Assembly (NCBI RefSeq): GCF_963576615.1 | Contig: NC_088711.1 | Coordinates: forward strand, 33,902,121-33,966,120 | DNA from: Watersipora subatra | Taxonomy: Eukaryota > Bryozoa > Gymnolaemata > Cheilostomatida > Watersiporidae | DNA length: 64,000 nucleotides | Direction: 5' to 3' | Position numbers and translations under genes: made by a program | The notes under the pieces: generated by a model | What the model was told of the DNA's origin: nothing | Seen by the model: the letters and a program-made list of their open reading frames with translations, nothing else | Database searches by the model: none | Shown: positions 47,201-57,146 of the stretch, piece after piece | How the letters are laid out: each line of letters opens with the position of its first letter | Numbering within the stretch: the stretch's first letter is position 1

Positions 47201-50200
47201 GGACCAATCGATACAAAGAACTCATCAAGGTCTGTGACTAATCTTGAGTCTTTTTTTGACATGATGTATCCATAGTTAGAATCCATAGACTAGTAATGGC
47301 ATTGGATCTACAGCCTTTCCGAATATATTTTATCAATAACTGATGAGCTGATGAATCCTTAGGATCTGGGGCTAGGTTGCTTGGATCAACATATCCTGCA
47401 AATGAATAGGAAGTTTTTCTGCTAAGGATTTTGGTTTTTATTCCTTAAGCTCTTTTCATGCACCATTTTAGTACAAACATAATAGAGTTATCAGATATTA
47501 CATAGGGTTATATTTTGTTACTGTTAGTCTGGCTGGAATATTTAACAAGATAAAAATTAAAAAACGGACTTATAAAAAACTTACGCTGTGGCGGTGAATT
47601 GATTCATAAGATAAAAACTTGATTAACAGTGATTCTCAATAATTGGTATTAAATTTTAGAATCTATAGAAAGTTAAAATAGATAAAATATAATTTACAAC
47701 CTTGATTAGATTAAATTAATGATTTGTAGCCTGTTCAAGGTTTTAAATCATATTTTAACAAACTGAACTTACGTTGCACATGTTTGACAAGTATAATTAT
47801 GGTTCTGTCATTCAGTCTTTCAACAAGGATCTCAGGCTATTGGAGAAAGAACTTAAACAACTGCGGGAAAAGAATGAACTGCTGGAGCTTGAGCTACAGT
47901 CAAGACCTCATCTTGATGACTACAACCGGAGCAAGCAGAAGATAAGGGAGCTGGAGAGGGTCTTGCAAGAGCACAGTATTAGGTAGTTGAATATATACCT
48001 CGACATACAAGTTTAATGCATTCCGGGACTGAGCTGGTGTCTCGACATACGAGTTTAATGCATTCCGGGACTGAGCTGGTGTCTCGACATACGAGTTTAA
48101 TGCATTCCGGGACTGAGCTGGTGTCTCGACATACGAGTTTAATGCATTCCGGGACTGAGCTGGTGTCTCGACATACGAGTTTAATGCATTCCGGGACTGA
48201 GCTGGTGTCTCTAGGCACTATTTTCTATATAAAATAACTAAATACGAATTAATTTGTTACCATAATATTATGAATAACATAAAGCAGGACTTTTTGGGGG
48301 AAAATGTGTTTTTAATTGTTGTAATACAGTACCTATGCTAACAAAGTAACAAATACCTATTTGTTACTTTGTTAGCATAGGTACTGTATTATTAGTTAAA
48401 ACCTGCAATAAAATGTAACATTATTATGTACACTACTGTAAGTTTTCACCTTCGAGACAGCCATAGTGGCTAACAGCTGTCTGAGAGAGACTTGACAACA
48501 ACACGTTCAATACGCTAGACTTTTGTGACGCTCTGTAACATAACATAAACGATGAAATTACTTTAAATCAGTTTAACTTACTAAACACACACTTGAAGCT
48601 ACTAGAGACTTACTAAACACACACTTGAAGCTACTAGAGACTTACTAAACACACACTTGAAGTTACTAGAGACTTACTAAACACACACTTGAAGCTACTA
48701 GAGACTTACTAAACACACACTTGAAGCTACTAGAGACTTACTAAACACACACTTGAAGCTACTAGAGACTTACTAAACACACACTTGAAGCTACTAGAGA
48801 CTTACTAAACACACACTTGAAGCTACTAGAGACTTACTACACACACTTGAAGCTACTAGAGACTTACTAAACACACACTTGAAGCTACTAGAGACTTACT
48901 AAACACACACTTGAAGTTACTAGAGACTTACTAAACACACACTTGAAGCTACTAGAGACTTACTAAACACACACTTGAAGCTACTAGAGACTTACTAAAC
49001 ACACACTTGAAGCTACTAGAGACTTACTAAACACACACTTGAAGCTGAGTTTGAATCTTTTACTAGACTTACTTTAATTTTGTTGTCCTAATTTTTTATC
49101 ATCAGTTTCCGGTTTGGCACTTTTTGTCTCGCATTCACTATAACTTTTAGCCAACCTTTCATAACTGATTCAAAGAGGAAGACCAAGAGATGCTGTTATC
49201 GAAAGCGGCCTCTCTCTCTTACTTGGCCATCTTGTGACAATCGAAAACCGACTTGTATGCTCATATCTCAAAGATTGCTCGTGTCTCAAAAAGGACACCT
49301 ACTGAAAATTCTGCTCGTATCTCGAATGTTGCGACACTCGTATGTCAAGGGATGACTGTATTTATATTGCAGCTAGTAGTGTTATAGCGCAGCGCATCAG
49401 TCTTCATACATATTCAAATCAGTGTTGTAGATTGTTGGTTCAAATTATTTTAGTTTGTCACACTTACATACCTGCATACACACTTACATACCTGTATACA
49501 CACTTACATACCTGCATACACACTTACATACCTGCATACACACTTATATACCTGCATACACACTTACATACCTGCATACACACTTACATACCTGCATACA
49601 CACTTACATACCTGCATACACACTTACATACCTGCATACACACTTACATACCTGCATACACACTTACATACCTGTATACACACTTACATACCTGCATACA
49701 CACTTACATACCTGCATACACACTTATATACCTGCATACACACTTACATACCTGCATACACACTTACATACCTGCATTCACACTTACATACCTGCATACA
49801 CACTTACATACCTGCATACACACTTACATACCTGCATACACACTTACATACCTGCATACACACTTAAATACCTGCATACACACTTACATACCTGCATACA
49901 CACTTACATACCTGCATACACACTTATATACCTGCATATACACTTATATACCTGCATATACACTTACATACCTGCATACACACTTACATACCTGCATACA
50001 CACTTACATACCTGCATACACACTTACCTGCATACACACTTACATACCTGCATACACACATACCTGCATACACACATACCTGCATACACACATACCTGCA
50101 TACACACTTACATACCTGCATACACACTTACATACCTGCATACACACTTACATACCTGCATACACACTTACATACCTGCATACACACTTACATACCTGCA

Positions 50201-53200
50201 TACACACTTACATACCTGCATACACACTTACATACCTGCATACACACTCTGAATAAGTAAATATTCATCAGCTTTACCAAGGTTGTAGTTGTTTAAGTAA
50301 ATTACTTTAAAGTGTTGGCCTATCAAACGTTTATGTGAACTTTTTATTTGGATAAAGGAAAATAAAAGTGAGAAAATAATTTGACCTGAAATACCATTTA
50401 GATTGTGATTTAAAATTGTATACAATTATATATAATTAGCCAATCATCAAAGGATTTATCAGCCCTGCGTTTGTTCAGGTTACATTACCTATCACATTTG
50501 ATAGTTGACCTATCACATTTGATAGTGGACCTATCACATTTGATAATTGACCTATCACATTTGATAGTGGACCTATCACATTTGTTAATTGACCTATCAC
50601 ATTTGATAGTGGACCTATCACATTTGATAATTGACCTATCACATTTGATAGTTGACCTATCACATTTGATAGTTGACCTATTACATTTGATAGTTGACCT
50701 ATCACATTTGATAGTTGACCTATTACATTTGATAGTTGACCTATCACATTTGATAGTTGACCTATCACATTTGATAGCTGAGCTATCACATTTGATAGTT
50801 GACTTGTCACATTTGATAGTTAACCTATCACATTTGATAGCTGATGATCGAACAAATTACTAACTAAAGTGCAAGATTTTTGTTGCTGCAGATAATGATT
50901 TACATGACATAAGATAGTTGGAATGTCCATTCCACATATTCTAATTGCTGTGTAACCATGTCGTTATTGTCTTCTCTTGGTAGCTTACATGGTAAAAATG
51001 TCTTCAACAAGAAAGCCTACAGTACCAAGGTTGAAGATATTGACTTCATTCCGTTAACCCATTGCCGGAACTACCTACACGTGAGTCATGTCCACGCGTA
51101 ATTACTTATTTAAGTTAGACTAGTTCCATATTTTTATTGCCCCTTTTCGTATGCCCCGTTCCTCTCCTCTATTGCTAAGGCTACACCTTCATTTACCCGT
51201 TAAATGTGAATTCATACTATATGCTCTGACTAATTATGACTAATTATTAATAATTATAGGTTTTTACATTTACTCTTTGACATATTTTTATACAATGCAT
51301 TTGTTTTAATATCAACAAGGTGACCAGAAGACTCTATCCTTAATATTTTGATCTTTGGGCTGAGTTAACCATAATAGAAAATGATCGCTCCAACATACCA
51401 TAGTTTTGACTTATCAACAAACTTTTGCATTCCGGTTTTTCTTCTAGATGCAGGCTGAGAATATCGATATATGCTTGGAATGTAGTTGAATCATCATTGG
51501 TTGAGTCCGTCATTCATTATTTCTATTAATATGGATATGTTCTTTGTTATGTAAAGTCGATAAAGGTTATGAGTTGTTACAGTAATTATTTACACTATTA
51601 CCCTCGGCTGTCCCGTGCGCCGTGAGAGATCGTCATGAGTAATCAGTTTGTGCATAGTTAACTCTTTTACCACCAAATTAATTTTTTTAGCTGAACATGA
51701 TTACGCATTCAATAAAACCTAATATCTGACAAGGCTGTGTATAAACCTAATATTTGACAAGGCTGTGTATAAACCTAATATTTGACAAGGTTGTGTATAA
51801 ATTGTCTATAAAATCGTCATCCTAATTCTTGAACCATACGATCTATAAAAAACTGTTTTGATACCAAGTTAGTCACCATAACATTTTACTGTAGCTGGTG
51901 CCATGAAAATACCATAAATGCATTTTCGACCATTTTCACAAAGACTGATCATGTCCGAGTCAGACGATTTATCAATATTATTACAGTTTATGGTATTGTT
52001 ATTACTGATAAAATATGAATAACTCTGAGTAGAACTATAATTGTTTAATAACAATCACCCAAAGTTCATAGATCTATTGTCCATACAGCTACAATTAGTA
52101 AAAAATTGTAACTGTGATGCGTTTAGCACGACTGGCTAATAATAAATTTCGATCAAAAATAAAAAGATTTTGCAAAGCAAAAATATGCTCACGTTGGGTT
52201 GTCAACATATTTTCTATTGGCTCAAAGCTTGCAGACATTTGTTTCCTTTCGTTGTTTATTTACAGTTATGATCGGGTAATTTATTTATGACAGTGTAGTT
52301 TAGTGGTGTAGTGGTTGGAGTGCCAGACTGTAAATCAGAGCACCTGAGTTCAATTCCTGGGCAATGTAATTTTATTCCTAATACTCTTGGTGTGGCTTCG
52401 GACAGCCATAAGGACACTGCTCTTATTATAGCATAGATTTCTGAAAAACCAACATTAAACCAGTCATTGGTCATTCTGCAATGAGAACCCACTAACAACC
52501 CCCCCCCCCCCCCCCGTGTCTTGGACTACGGTCATTTGTACATTTGTATAATGTGTCATGACGGAAAGTAACATTATAAGTTATAAGTAAGCACATATAC
52601 ATGTAGGTGTGATTTCCAAATTTAGCTAGGAGATATATTTTTACATTAAGTATGTTCAAACACGCTTGAGGCATCTCTTGCAGATGGTGTGTGAATCTCT
52701 CGAGCTCTCAGATTTGAAACACCTTGAGTCAACTCTTTCTAACCACCAAGAAGCAGTTGCCGCCTTTCCTAAGTTAGAGGAACTCGTTTTGCACATTGCG
52801 GATGTGGTGGAGCCGTCCCTTGCTCGCAATCACATGAAGAATAAGCACAAGATTTGGTGCTCGAAGCACTGGAAGAACATCGTGACAAGGCTGGAGACCT
52901 GGAGACAGCAAATCAAACAGCTGCCGGTCCGTTCAAAGTTGTACCTGTGCCTCTTGCATCCACGCCTCTGCGCAGTATTGTGCCTCAAGCGTTGAAGTCT
53001 TGAATCGCTTCACTATAAGCTATTGGTGATTCTCTTGTTTCATTTGCTATTGTTGTTGAATCAGGAGCTAAGTGGATCAGTGGCAAGGCTTTTGCAGCAG
53101 TATGACAGACCGAAAGACGCGCTGGCCTCGACAGCATCTGTATCTGAGATAGCTGAGGCTGTCGAAAGCATCACTAGCAAAATTCCTCCAGCCAACAGTC

Positions 53201-56200
53201 AGCCTTTGGTATGTTGTTTACTCAGTTATGTGCTTCGGTATATGTACCTGTTATTAGCTAGAGTATTTGTGTTTTAGCTTGTTACCCGCTATCGGAAGGC
53301 CAGGCAGCATATGGTAGGCAGCATATGGTAGGCAGCATATGTTAGGCAAGGTGAAATTATCAAATACGTTGTATGCAGTACTATTTATTCATATCTACTA
53401 GTAAGTGTGTATTATAAGACCTGACACTTTTTGCTGAGCTGTTATAGCACCTGCTGTGTGATGTCAATGAGGCTAATATCCGTTAGGCTGTGCATCATAA
53501 GGGATCGAGCTGTTGGGGAGAAAGTAGCAGTTCATGAAGTCGTACGTCCTCAGACATAACTCCTTTTGCTGTACCAGAGTATTATTTGGTATTTTACTCT
53601 CAACTTGGTCGCCTGGAAATTATGAAATAGTTGCTTTTATTTGTAACTAGCATTTGAAATAAGGGACCATTAAATTCGGTAAACTGTAACATAATTGGGG
53701 CCATAGTTTAGATTTGTCTCGCCTCTCTTCCTGTGTCATGAATATCAGGGATTTGATCAACTGTTTTATTAAAGCTGTACAAATTGAGTGTACTTGATGG
53801 AATTATTGTAGCTTGAAGAGAAGGTGTCGCATGCTGTTCTGCTGAGCATGGTGAAGCACTTCCAACACTTGTTTGATGTGCCATCGATGTCTGGCATGTA
53901 TCCAAGGATGAATGAGATATACACACGCTACAATGAACTGAAAAATGTGCAAAGGACTTTGGCTGAACTCCTTGATTTGGGTTAGTGTAAAGGTTTTTCA
54001 GTTCATTGAGTGTCATAATAGATGTTGTTGAGTTTATGTCATTTTCCGTTTACTGGTTTCTAGGAGACGGATACAAAGGAAGTGACATAGTCGATGCTGT
54101 GGGCAGAGTTTGTCAGTCATACACTTCCTCTACGTACAAGCAACTAAAACAGCTTCTACAAGAGGATGAATTGGACAGGTGAGGTAATGGAGTTATCTTT
54201 CCTTTATCATTGTGGCTCTCTCGTCACACAGTACAGTCATACTTCGACTTACGAGCTTAATGCGTTCCGAGACTGAGCTCGTATGTCAATTTACTCGCAT
54301 GTTGGTGCAATTTATTTATATATAGAACAATTAAATATATATTAATTGGTTTCTATACTCTAAAAATGCAAATAAAACACTCAAAACAAGATATTGTAAC
54401 ATAAAGAACATGTTGGTTATTGTCCTAACTTACCACATGCTTTCAAAAAACAACAAATAAAAAAACAATGCAAGGAAATGTGATTAATTAAAATGTAAAA
54501 TTAAATACATACAGTAGCAGCTAACGCTAGCATTTGCCAGGGAGGGAGATATAAGTGTTATTCTTCATTACAACAGTTGAATTTGATAAATTTGGATTTT
54601 ACCATTGTCTTAAAAACAAACTAAAAAGCAAACCTTAAAGCAAACTTTCATTTTTCGTAATTAAAATTTCTTCGGCGTTCATAGTTGGAAGTTTCTCGCT
54701 GGTTAGCTAATTTTTCCTTTGTTTCGCTTTCACGACTAGCCGGCCGTTTTAAGATAAACCTATCTAAGGACGTTTGCCTTTGTCGCCCTTTCAACGTGTT
54801 GCGATTAGGACGAACACTGGTGTCGTCACAAAGGGTTAATGCACGACCACTAGCCAACTTGTCCGAAAGTCTATTTTTATAATTTTTATAGATAGCACCG
54901 GCCTTTTCACATAGGCCTTTTCGCCTTTTAACCACCGGTTTTTTCGCCTTTTTTGAAACATCATTTCAGTTACGCTGTCACCAGCCAATTGTTTATCTTT
55001 TATCCAATGCCTGAGCAGTCTCTTCATCAGCGGTCGTGAAGATCGCTGCGTCGTTTAGAAACTATGGTTAGTCCTTTTGCAAACTAAATGCCCTGAATAT
55101 AACCCTTCGGTTTGATAATTGTAGATGTATTTCTGTCATATTGCTGAGCTAGATCAATCACGCATACACATTTCGCATATTTTACAATAATTTTCCGTTT
55201 AATATCAATTGTTATCATTTGCTTTTTCTTTCCATTATCTTTCATTTTACTGGCAAACTTTCGGTCTACGCACCGTACTTTTAATTCACATAATTCTGCA
55301 CTGAAAATTGTGCACAGAAAACACGGTACAAAAGTATAACCTGAGTAGTTGAAAAATACAGAGTGATGCTGTTCTCATAGAACACCTCCGGCATACTTTG
55401 CAACTTACTCACGTGCTCGTATCTCAAACATTGCTCGTATGTTAGTGCTAAAACTTGCTTATAAGCTGGCTCGTATCTCAAGTTTCTCGTACGTTAGAGC
55501 ACTCGTAAGTTGAAGTATTACTGTATACTGCTGATGATCAAATTTCTGTCGTACTAGCAACAAAACCTGTATAGTCTGCAGATGACTAAAGCTTAAAGAA
55601 TGTAAAAACCATTATTTCTTTCGATGCACTGAGCAAACATCGGTGATTATACTATGCTACGGAGAAAAAGGCTGTCATATCATATAAGACTAATTTTATC
55701 ATCATCGGTTTGGTGGCCCAGATTGACACCAGGAAAGCCTTCTAATAGATATAATAAAACAATAATATTATATTTTTGCAATTATTATAAACTCGCACAT
55801 ATTATATTCCACATATATAACTTCTTATAGACCTTGTAAGCATCTTCGTTGAACCCAGGTTTAGTTTATTTGGAGTTTGGCTGTGCTGTTTCCTACCTTC
55901 TCGCGAAATACATCTGTAGGACTACTATATGCTGTTGTTATGTACATGTAGATATGTGTCATCACATGATTGGCTACAGATATCAAATAATTATTCAGTC
56001 GAGCGTGTAGCCTGAGGAACTGGCTCTTGTCAAACTTATCTCCTGCTTCTTCTTTAGTGTCATAGAAAGACTAGATGAGCACAGGAAGTTTATGCCTCTC
56101 TTCAGAGATGTACTCGATCATCTAATGGATATTTTAGGTAGGTTTCTTATGTCTATGTCACGCTGTCTTGCTGTGGAATAATTTGCCGCAATGCTATGGC

Positions 56201-56893
56201 ATTGCGCTATTGAACATTGATCCATGCTCTTGGTCATCGCTGTAGTATATTGATCGGTATCTATGCTGTATTGATGTGGGATATTAATTTATATGCAAGT
56301 TTTATGCATAGCTCTATTGGTTTGTAAAGTCCATGTATAGAAATCTTTGACTATGAAAAAGTTGTCTATGCAAGGTAAGAAAAAGGAATTTTTTGTTAAG
56401 ATAATTCTGTTTGTGATAAGTTGGAATCGCTCACCAATGTTGTCTGATTCTGAATTCCTAAAGTTAGAGATATGTATGATGAAAGAGCCAGTCATGGAGT
56501 CTAGCTTTTAGTTATTCACATAATCATTTAAAGGTTGTAATCGGTATCTCACTCATAGTGATAAAATTTTTCAATTCGTACTGCTTGTGATATTGTATTG
56601 TTTCGTTAGTTCACATTTTTCTGGCCTTTTATCGATTCGCCATTGTCAAACATACAACGGTTCTTAGGTAACCCTCAAAGAAACATTAATTAAGGTGCTC
56701 TTTGTACGAATTTTCTATACTAGGATTACAGCTTACCAGATGAAACTGTTGCTGAACTCAACAAGTTTTCTCATTTCTTCCTCAAGAGTATCGAAAAACT
56801 TGTGTTTATTGTTATCTTTATGCATTTGCAGATGTCGAACGAATAGATCAGGTCGTACCATCTGTAAGAGCTCTCAAACTTATGATCTCATGA
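35152..56893 (+). CDS. CEP70: Centrosomal protein CEP70, 15 coding exons
   Basis: Spliced product of about 631 residues (human CEP70 is about 597), with all phases consistent. CEP70 is a coiled-coil centrosome protein that binds gamma-tubulin and supports microtubule organisation and cilium assembly (family knowledge). Matches run in order: an N-terminal [12 protein letters not shown] segment; [15 protein letters not shown]; a coiled coil over exons 4-6; [56 protein letters not shown], the clearest family signature; and [19 protein letters not shown] at the C-terminus. The introns hold large minisatellites, so the gene spans more than 20 kb. It converges on the tetraspan gene downstream. Exon 1 is the least certain part. 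Confidence 0.9.
35206..35300 (+). repeat. Dispersed repeat shared with 44982-45066
   Basis: Both places read acaaggtagtatat then ggtggcacacactcaactta and attggccttttacaaagg. The left edge coincides with the candidate donor of CEP70 exon 1. Confidence 0.7.
35426..36550. mobile_element. Inverted-repeat element(s) with gtttaaacc ends
   Basis: A main element at 35773-36550 has ends ggttgggctcggtttaaacc and ggtttaaactgagccaacc (inverted). A truncated copy of the same end lies at 35426-35525. It sits in CEP70 intron 1, just 5' of exon 2. Confidence 0.6.
36991..37090 (+). CDS. CEP70: CEP70 exon 2
   Basis: Acceptor tatcttttag, donor gtaatt. It encodes [20 protein letters not shown] and so on, the counterpart of the human segment around LLMMHGLKPL. 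It ends in phase 1. Confidence 0.8.
37174..37297 (+). CDS. CEP70: CEP70 exon 3
   Basis: Acceptor gtctgctgcag, donor gttagc. It encodes [20 protein letters not shown] then [10 protein letters not shown], closely matching the human QNMIQELIETNQQLR region. Phase 1 in, phase 2 out. Confidence 0.9.
37910..39680. mobile_element. TA-flanked 1.77-kb Tc1/mariner-like MITE
   Basis: TA-CAGTGCACCCTCGAGATACG at the left and CGTATCTCGAGGGTGCACTG-TA at the right. Subterminal DNA is also inverted (cgtatatcggggta / tcgtatatcagggtaa). No transposase frame. It lies in the CEP70 intron between exons 3 and 4. Confidence 0.85.
40208..40391 (+). CDS. CEP70: CEP70 exon 4 (coiled coil)
   Basis: Acceptor ccggttgtag, donor gtacat, 184 nt. 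It encodes a heptad-type, charged coiled-coil segment ([20 protein letters not shown] and on). Phase 2 in, phase 0 out. Confidence 0.85.
40961..41364. mobile_element. TA-flanked 404-bp MITE
   Basis: TA-CCGTACTTTTCGGACTAT at the left and AGTTCGAAAAGTACAG-TA at the right. Internal inverted gcggcttatataggggtgcg words. CEP70 intron between exons 4 and 5. Confidence 0.8.
41608..41964. mobile_element. PIF/Harbinger-like MITE with TTA duplication
   Basis: TTA-AGCCTGGTTCCCATAT at the left and ATATGGGAACCAGGCT-TTA at the right, 351 bp without the duplications. A 3-bp TTA duplication is typical of PIF/Harbinger. The core is GC-rich (cggcaactaccgacgg doubled). Confidence 0.78.
42271..43638. repeat. 17-bp minisatellite, about 80 copies
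   Basis: Unit atgatacggtgctccct. A G/C variant (atcatacgg...) is distributed in clusters, and two copies have lost the cggt (atactgctccct). The whole array is in the CEP70 intron before exon 5. Confidence 0.97.
43737..43924 (+). CDS. CEP70: CEP70 exon 5 (coiled coil)
   Basis: Acceptor ttgtctacag, donor gtgtgt. It encodes [20 protein letters not shown] and further heptads ending SSSDKR. It lies about 100 bp beyond the 17-bp minisatellite. The end aligns with the human segment before VLDRQLLCLIDYYE. Confidence 0.88.
44001..44098 (+). repeat. 43-bp tandem copies of the exon 6 acceptor and start
   Basis: Pseudo-copies begin at 44013 and 44056 and the real exon at 44099, exactly 43 bp apart. Each has a T-rich tract, AG and the exon's first about 25 bases (cctggatgtcatagatatg). 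Both pseudo-copies turn the TAC codon into a stop (TAA, TGA). Confidence 0.88.
44099..44167 (+). CDS. CEP70: CEP70 exon 6
   Basis: A 69-nt exon; acceptor ttcttatag, donor gtgagt. It encodes [20 protein letters not shown], matching human LLCLIDYYESKIRKI. Its acceptor and first bases are present twice more just upstream, at 43-bp spacing (see findings). Confidence 0.88.
44621..44965 (+). mobile_element. Composite SINE-like repeat, copy 2
   Basis: Starts actagctgcgctactcggca; includes attagcctggcacattgcc, a tRNA-like region with gtgtggttgaattggtaagg and gggtccgagatgaaatc, then ggattctttattccaag. Same order as 6712-6325. Confidence 0.6.
45749..47060. repeat. 29-bp minisatellite, about 45 copies
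   Basis: Unit tactaactaatactgtatgt then a(g)ctacaac. Two main variants (tgtagctac / tgtaactac) are interspersed. It fills most of the CEP70 intron between exons 6 and 7. Confidence 0.97.
47136..47229 (+). CDS. CEP70: CEP70 exon 7
   Basis: Acceptor actttcatcag, donor gtctgt. It encodes a polar linker ([20 protein letters not shown]) then RYKELIK, which aligns with human YKGLLMS. It begins about 75 bp after the 29-bp minisatellite ends. Confidence 0.8.
47816..47982 (+). CDS. CEP70: CEP70 exon 8
   Basis: Acceptor tctgtcattcag, donor gtagtt. It encodes [20 protein letters not shown] then [20 protein letters not shown], matching the human [20 protein letters not shown] region. A transposon relic begins only about 12 bp into the next intron. 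Confidence 0.9.
48001..48214. repeat. 42-bp tandem repeat, 5 copies
   Basis: Unit cgacatacgagtttaatgca then ttccgggactgagctggtgt ct. It is made from the transposon's own terminal region. Open in both strands because 42 is divisible by three. Confidence 0.92.
48323..48390. repeat. Perfect 33-bp-stem hairpin
   Basis: Arms 48323-48355 and 48358-48390 are exact inverted repeats with a 2-base loop (cc). Confidence 0.92.
48577..49047. repeat. 32-bp minisatellite, about 14 copies
   Basis: Unit acttactaaacacacacttg then aagctactagag. One copy has a 4-base deletion. Confidence 0.93.
49460..50250. repeat. 20-bp minisatellite, about 40 copies
   Basis: Unit acacttacatacctgcatac, with some shortened units near 50030-50100. 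Three units make 60 bp, so overlapping frames of 265-304 codons stay open; these are not genes. Confidence 0.97.
50487..50845. repeat. 21-bp minisatellite, 17 copies
   Basis: Unit acctatcacatttgatagtt g. Contains the palindrome tatcacatttgata and is open on both strands. Confidence 0.95.
50984..51080 (+). CDS. CEP70: CEP70 exon 9
   Basis: Acceptor tcttctcttggtag, donor gtgagt, 97 nt. It encodes [20 protein letters not shown] ending HCRNYLH. Similarity to vertebrate CEP70 is weaker here, but phase and order fit. Confidence 0.72.
51719..51803. repeat. 28-bp tandem repeat, 3 copies
   Basis: Unit cctaatatttgacaaggctg then tgtataaa. CEP70 intron between exons 9 and 10. Confidence 0.85.
52296..52500 (+). 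mobile_element. tRNA-derived SINE
   Basis: A box tggtgtagtgg (52304-52314) and B box agttcaattcc (52347-52357) at the normal spacing, followed by about 130 bp of non-tRNA body. A run of about 16 C follows directly (52499-52515). Confidence 0.72.
52684..52926 (+). CDS. CEP70: CEP70 exon 10
   Basis: Acceptor gcatctcttgcag; 243 nt in phase 0. It encodes [20 protein letters not shown], then a segment ending [15 protein letters not shown], matching human VIEMWADQLTSLK. Donor gtccgt is unusual at +3 and +4; gtattg at 52976 is in the same phase and would add about 16 residues. Confidence 0.8.
53065..53208 (+). CDS. CEP70: CEP70 exon 11
   Basis: Acceptor gttgaatcag, donor gtatgt, 144 nt in phase 0. 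It encodes [16 protein letters not shown], then an alanine-rich stretch [15 protein letters not shown]. Confidence 0.8.
53812..53980 (+). CDS. CEP70: CEP70 exon 12 (family signature)
   Basis: Acceptor ggaattattgtag, donor gttagt. It encodes [20 protein letters not shown] then [19 protein letters not shown], nearly residue for residue the vertebrate CEP70 C-terminal signature ([20 protein letters not shown]). This is the strongest evidence for the gene's identity. Confidence 0.95.
54064..54178 (+). CDS. CEP70: CEP70 exon 13
   Basis: Acceptor tactggtttctag, donor gtgagg. It encodes [20 protein letters not shown] then [13 protein letters not shown], matching the human STVGKLC...MQVLG region. 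A transposon with TA-flanked ends starts about 54 bp downstream. Confidence 0.88.
54232..55525. mobile_element. Tigger-like element with transposase remnant, 1.29 kb
   Basis: TA-CAGTCATACTTCGACTTACG at the left and CGTAAGTTGAAGTATTACTG-TA at the right. A minus-strand frame (54935-54648) ends with [11 protein letters not shown], similar to the 25456-25665 remnant. No DDE core. CEP70 intron between exons 13 and 14. Confidence 0.8.
56058..56137 (+). CDS. CEP70: CEP70 exon 14
   Basis: Acceptor gcttcttctttag, donor gtaggt, 80 nt. It encodes [20 protein letters not shown] then HLMDIL, matching human IIYKLEEHEEFFPAF...LLEIL. Confidence 0.9.
56832..56893 (+). CDS. CEP70: CEP70 exon 15 and stop
   Basis: Acceptor tatgcatttgcag. 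It encodes [20 protein letters not shown] and stop TGA at 56891-56893, matching human DDLDAIVPAVKKLKVLSY. A canonical AATAAA lies about 250 nt downstream. Confidence 0.92.
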
Positions 56894-57140
56894 TAGTGGT
56901 GATACCTTCTTTACGTGACAGATGGCAGCCCTATATTCATCTCTCTTTGTATAGCGCGAGTTGGTATTTGATGTGCAGGTGTGAGTGCTTTCTAGACCTA
57001 CTATGGAACTCCATTTTAAGGTGCTGTGAACTAGGGTTGTCTTCCCCTTTGCTAATAGTGGACATTAGGATTGTAGCATTTGTTTTTGCTGTATCTGTGA
57101 TAATTGATTTATATTTATTATTTTTGTTTTGTCTTCCAGC

Positions 57141-57146
57141 AATAAA
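57141..57146 (+). terminator. Probable CEP70 poly(A) signal
   Basis: AATAAA about 250 nt after the CEP70 stop, the first canonical hexamer I see downstream. It would give a short 3' UTR ending near 57160-57170. Another AATAAA at about 57265 is an alternative. Confidence 0.45.

Larger units (their letters stand above)
47994..49360. mobile_element. Tigger-like MITE with internal minisatellites
   Basis: The right end reads ctcgtatgtcaagggatgactg-ta in two parts; the left end keeps cctcgacatacaagtttaat but has lost the outer bases. Inside are a 42-bp array, a 33-bp-stem hairpin and a 32-bp array. Inserted about 12 bp past CEP70 exon 8. Confidence 0.7.

Noticed and set aside
47979-48237. Small repeat protein frames on both strands
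   Set aside because: They come from the 42-bp tandem array inside a transposon.
49342-50256. 304- and 265-codon frames rich in [13 protein letters not shown]
   Set aside because: Pure translation of the 20-bp minisatellite; several frames are open at once.
50471-50863. Open frames on both strands (SHLIVDL and SNVIGQL repeats)
   Set aside because: Product of a 21-bp repeat, a multiple of three, without a stop in either strand.
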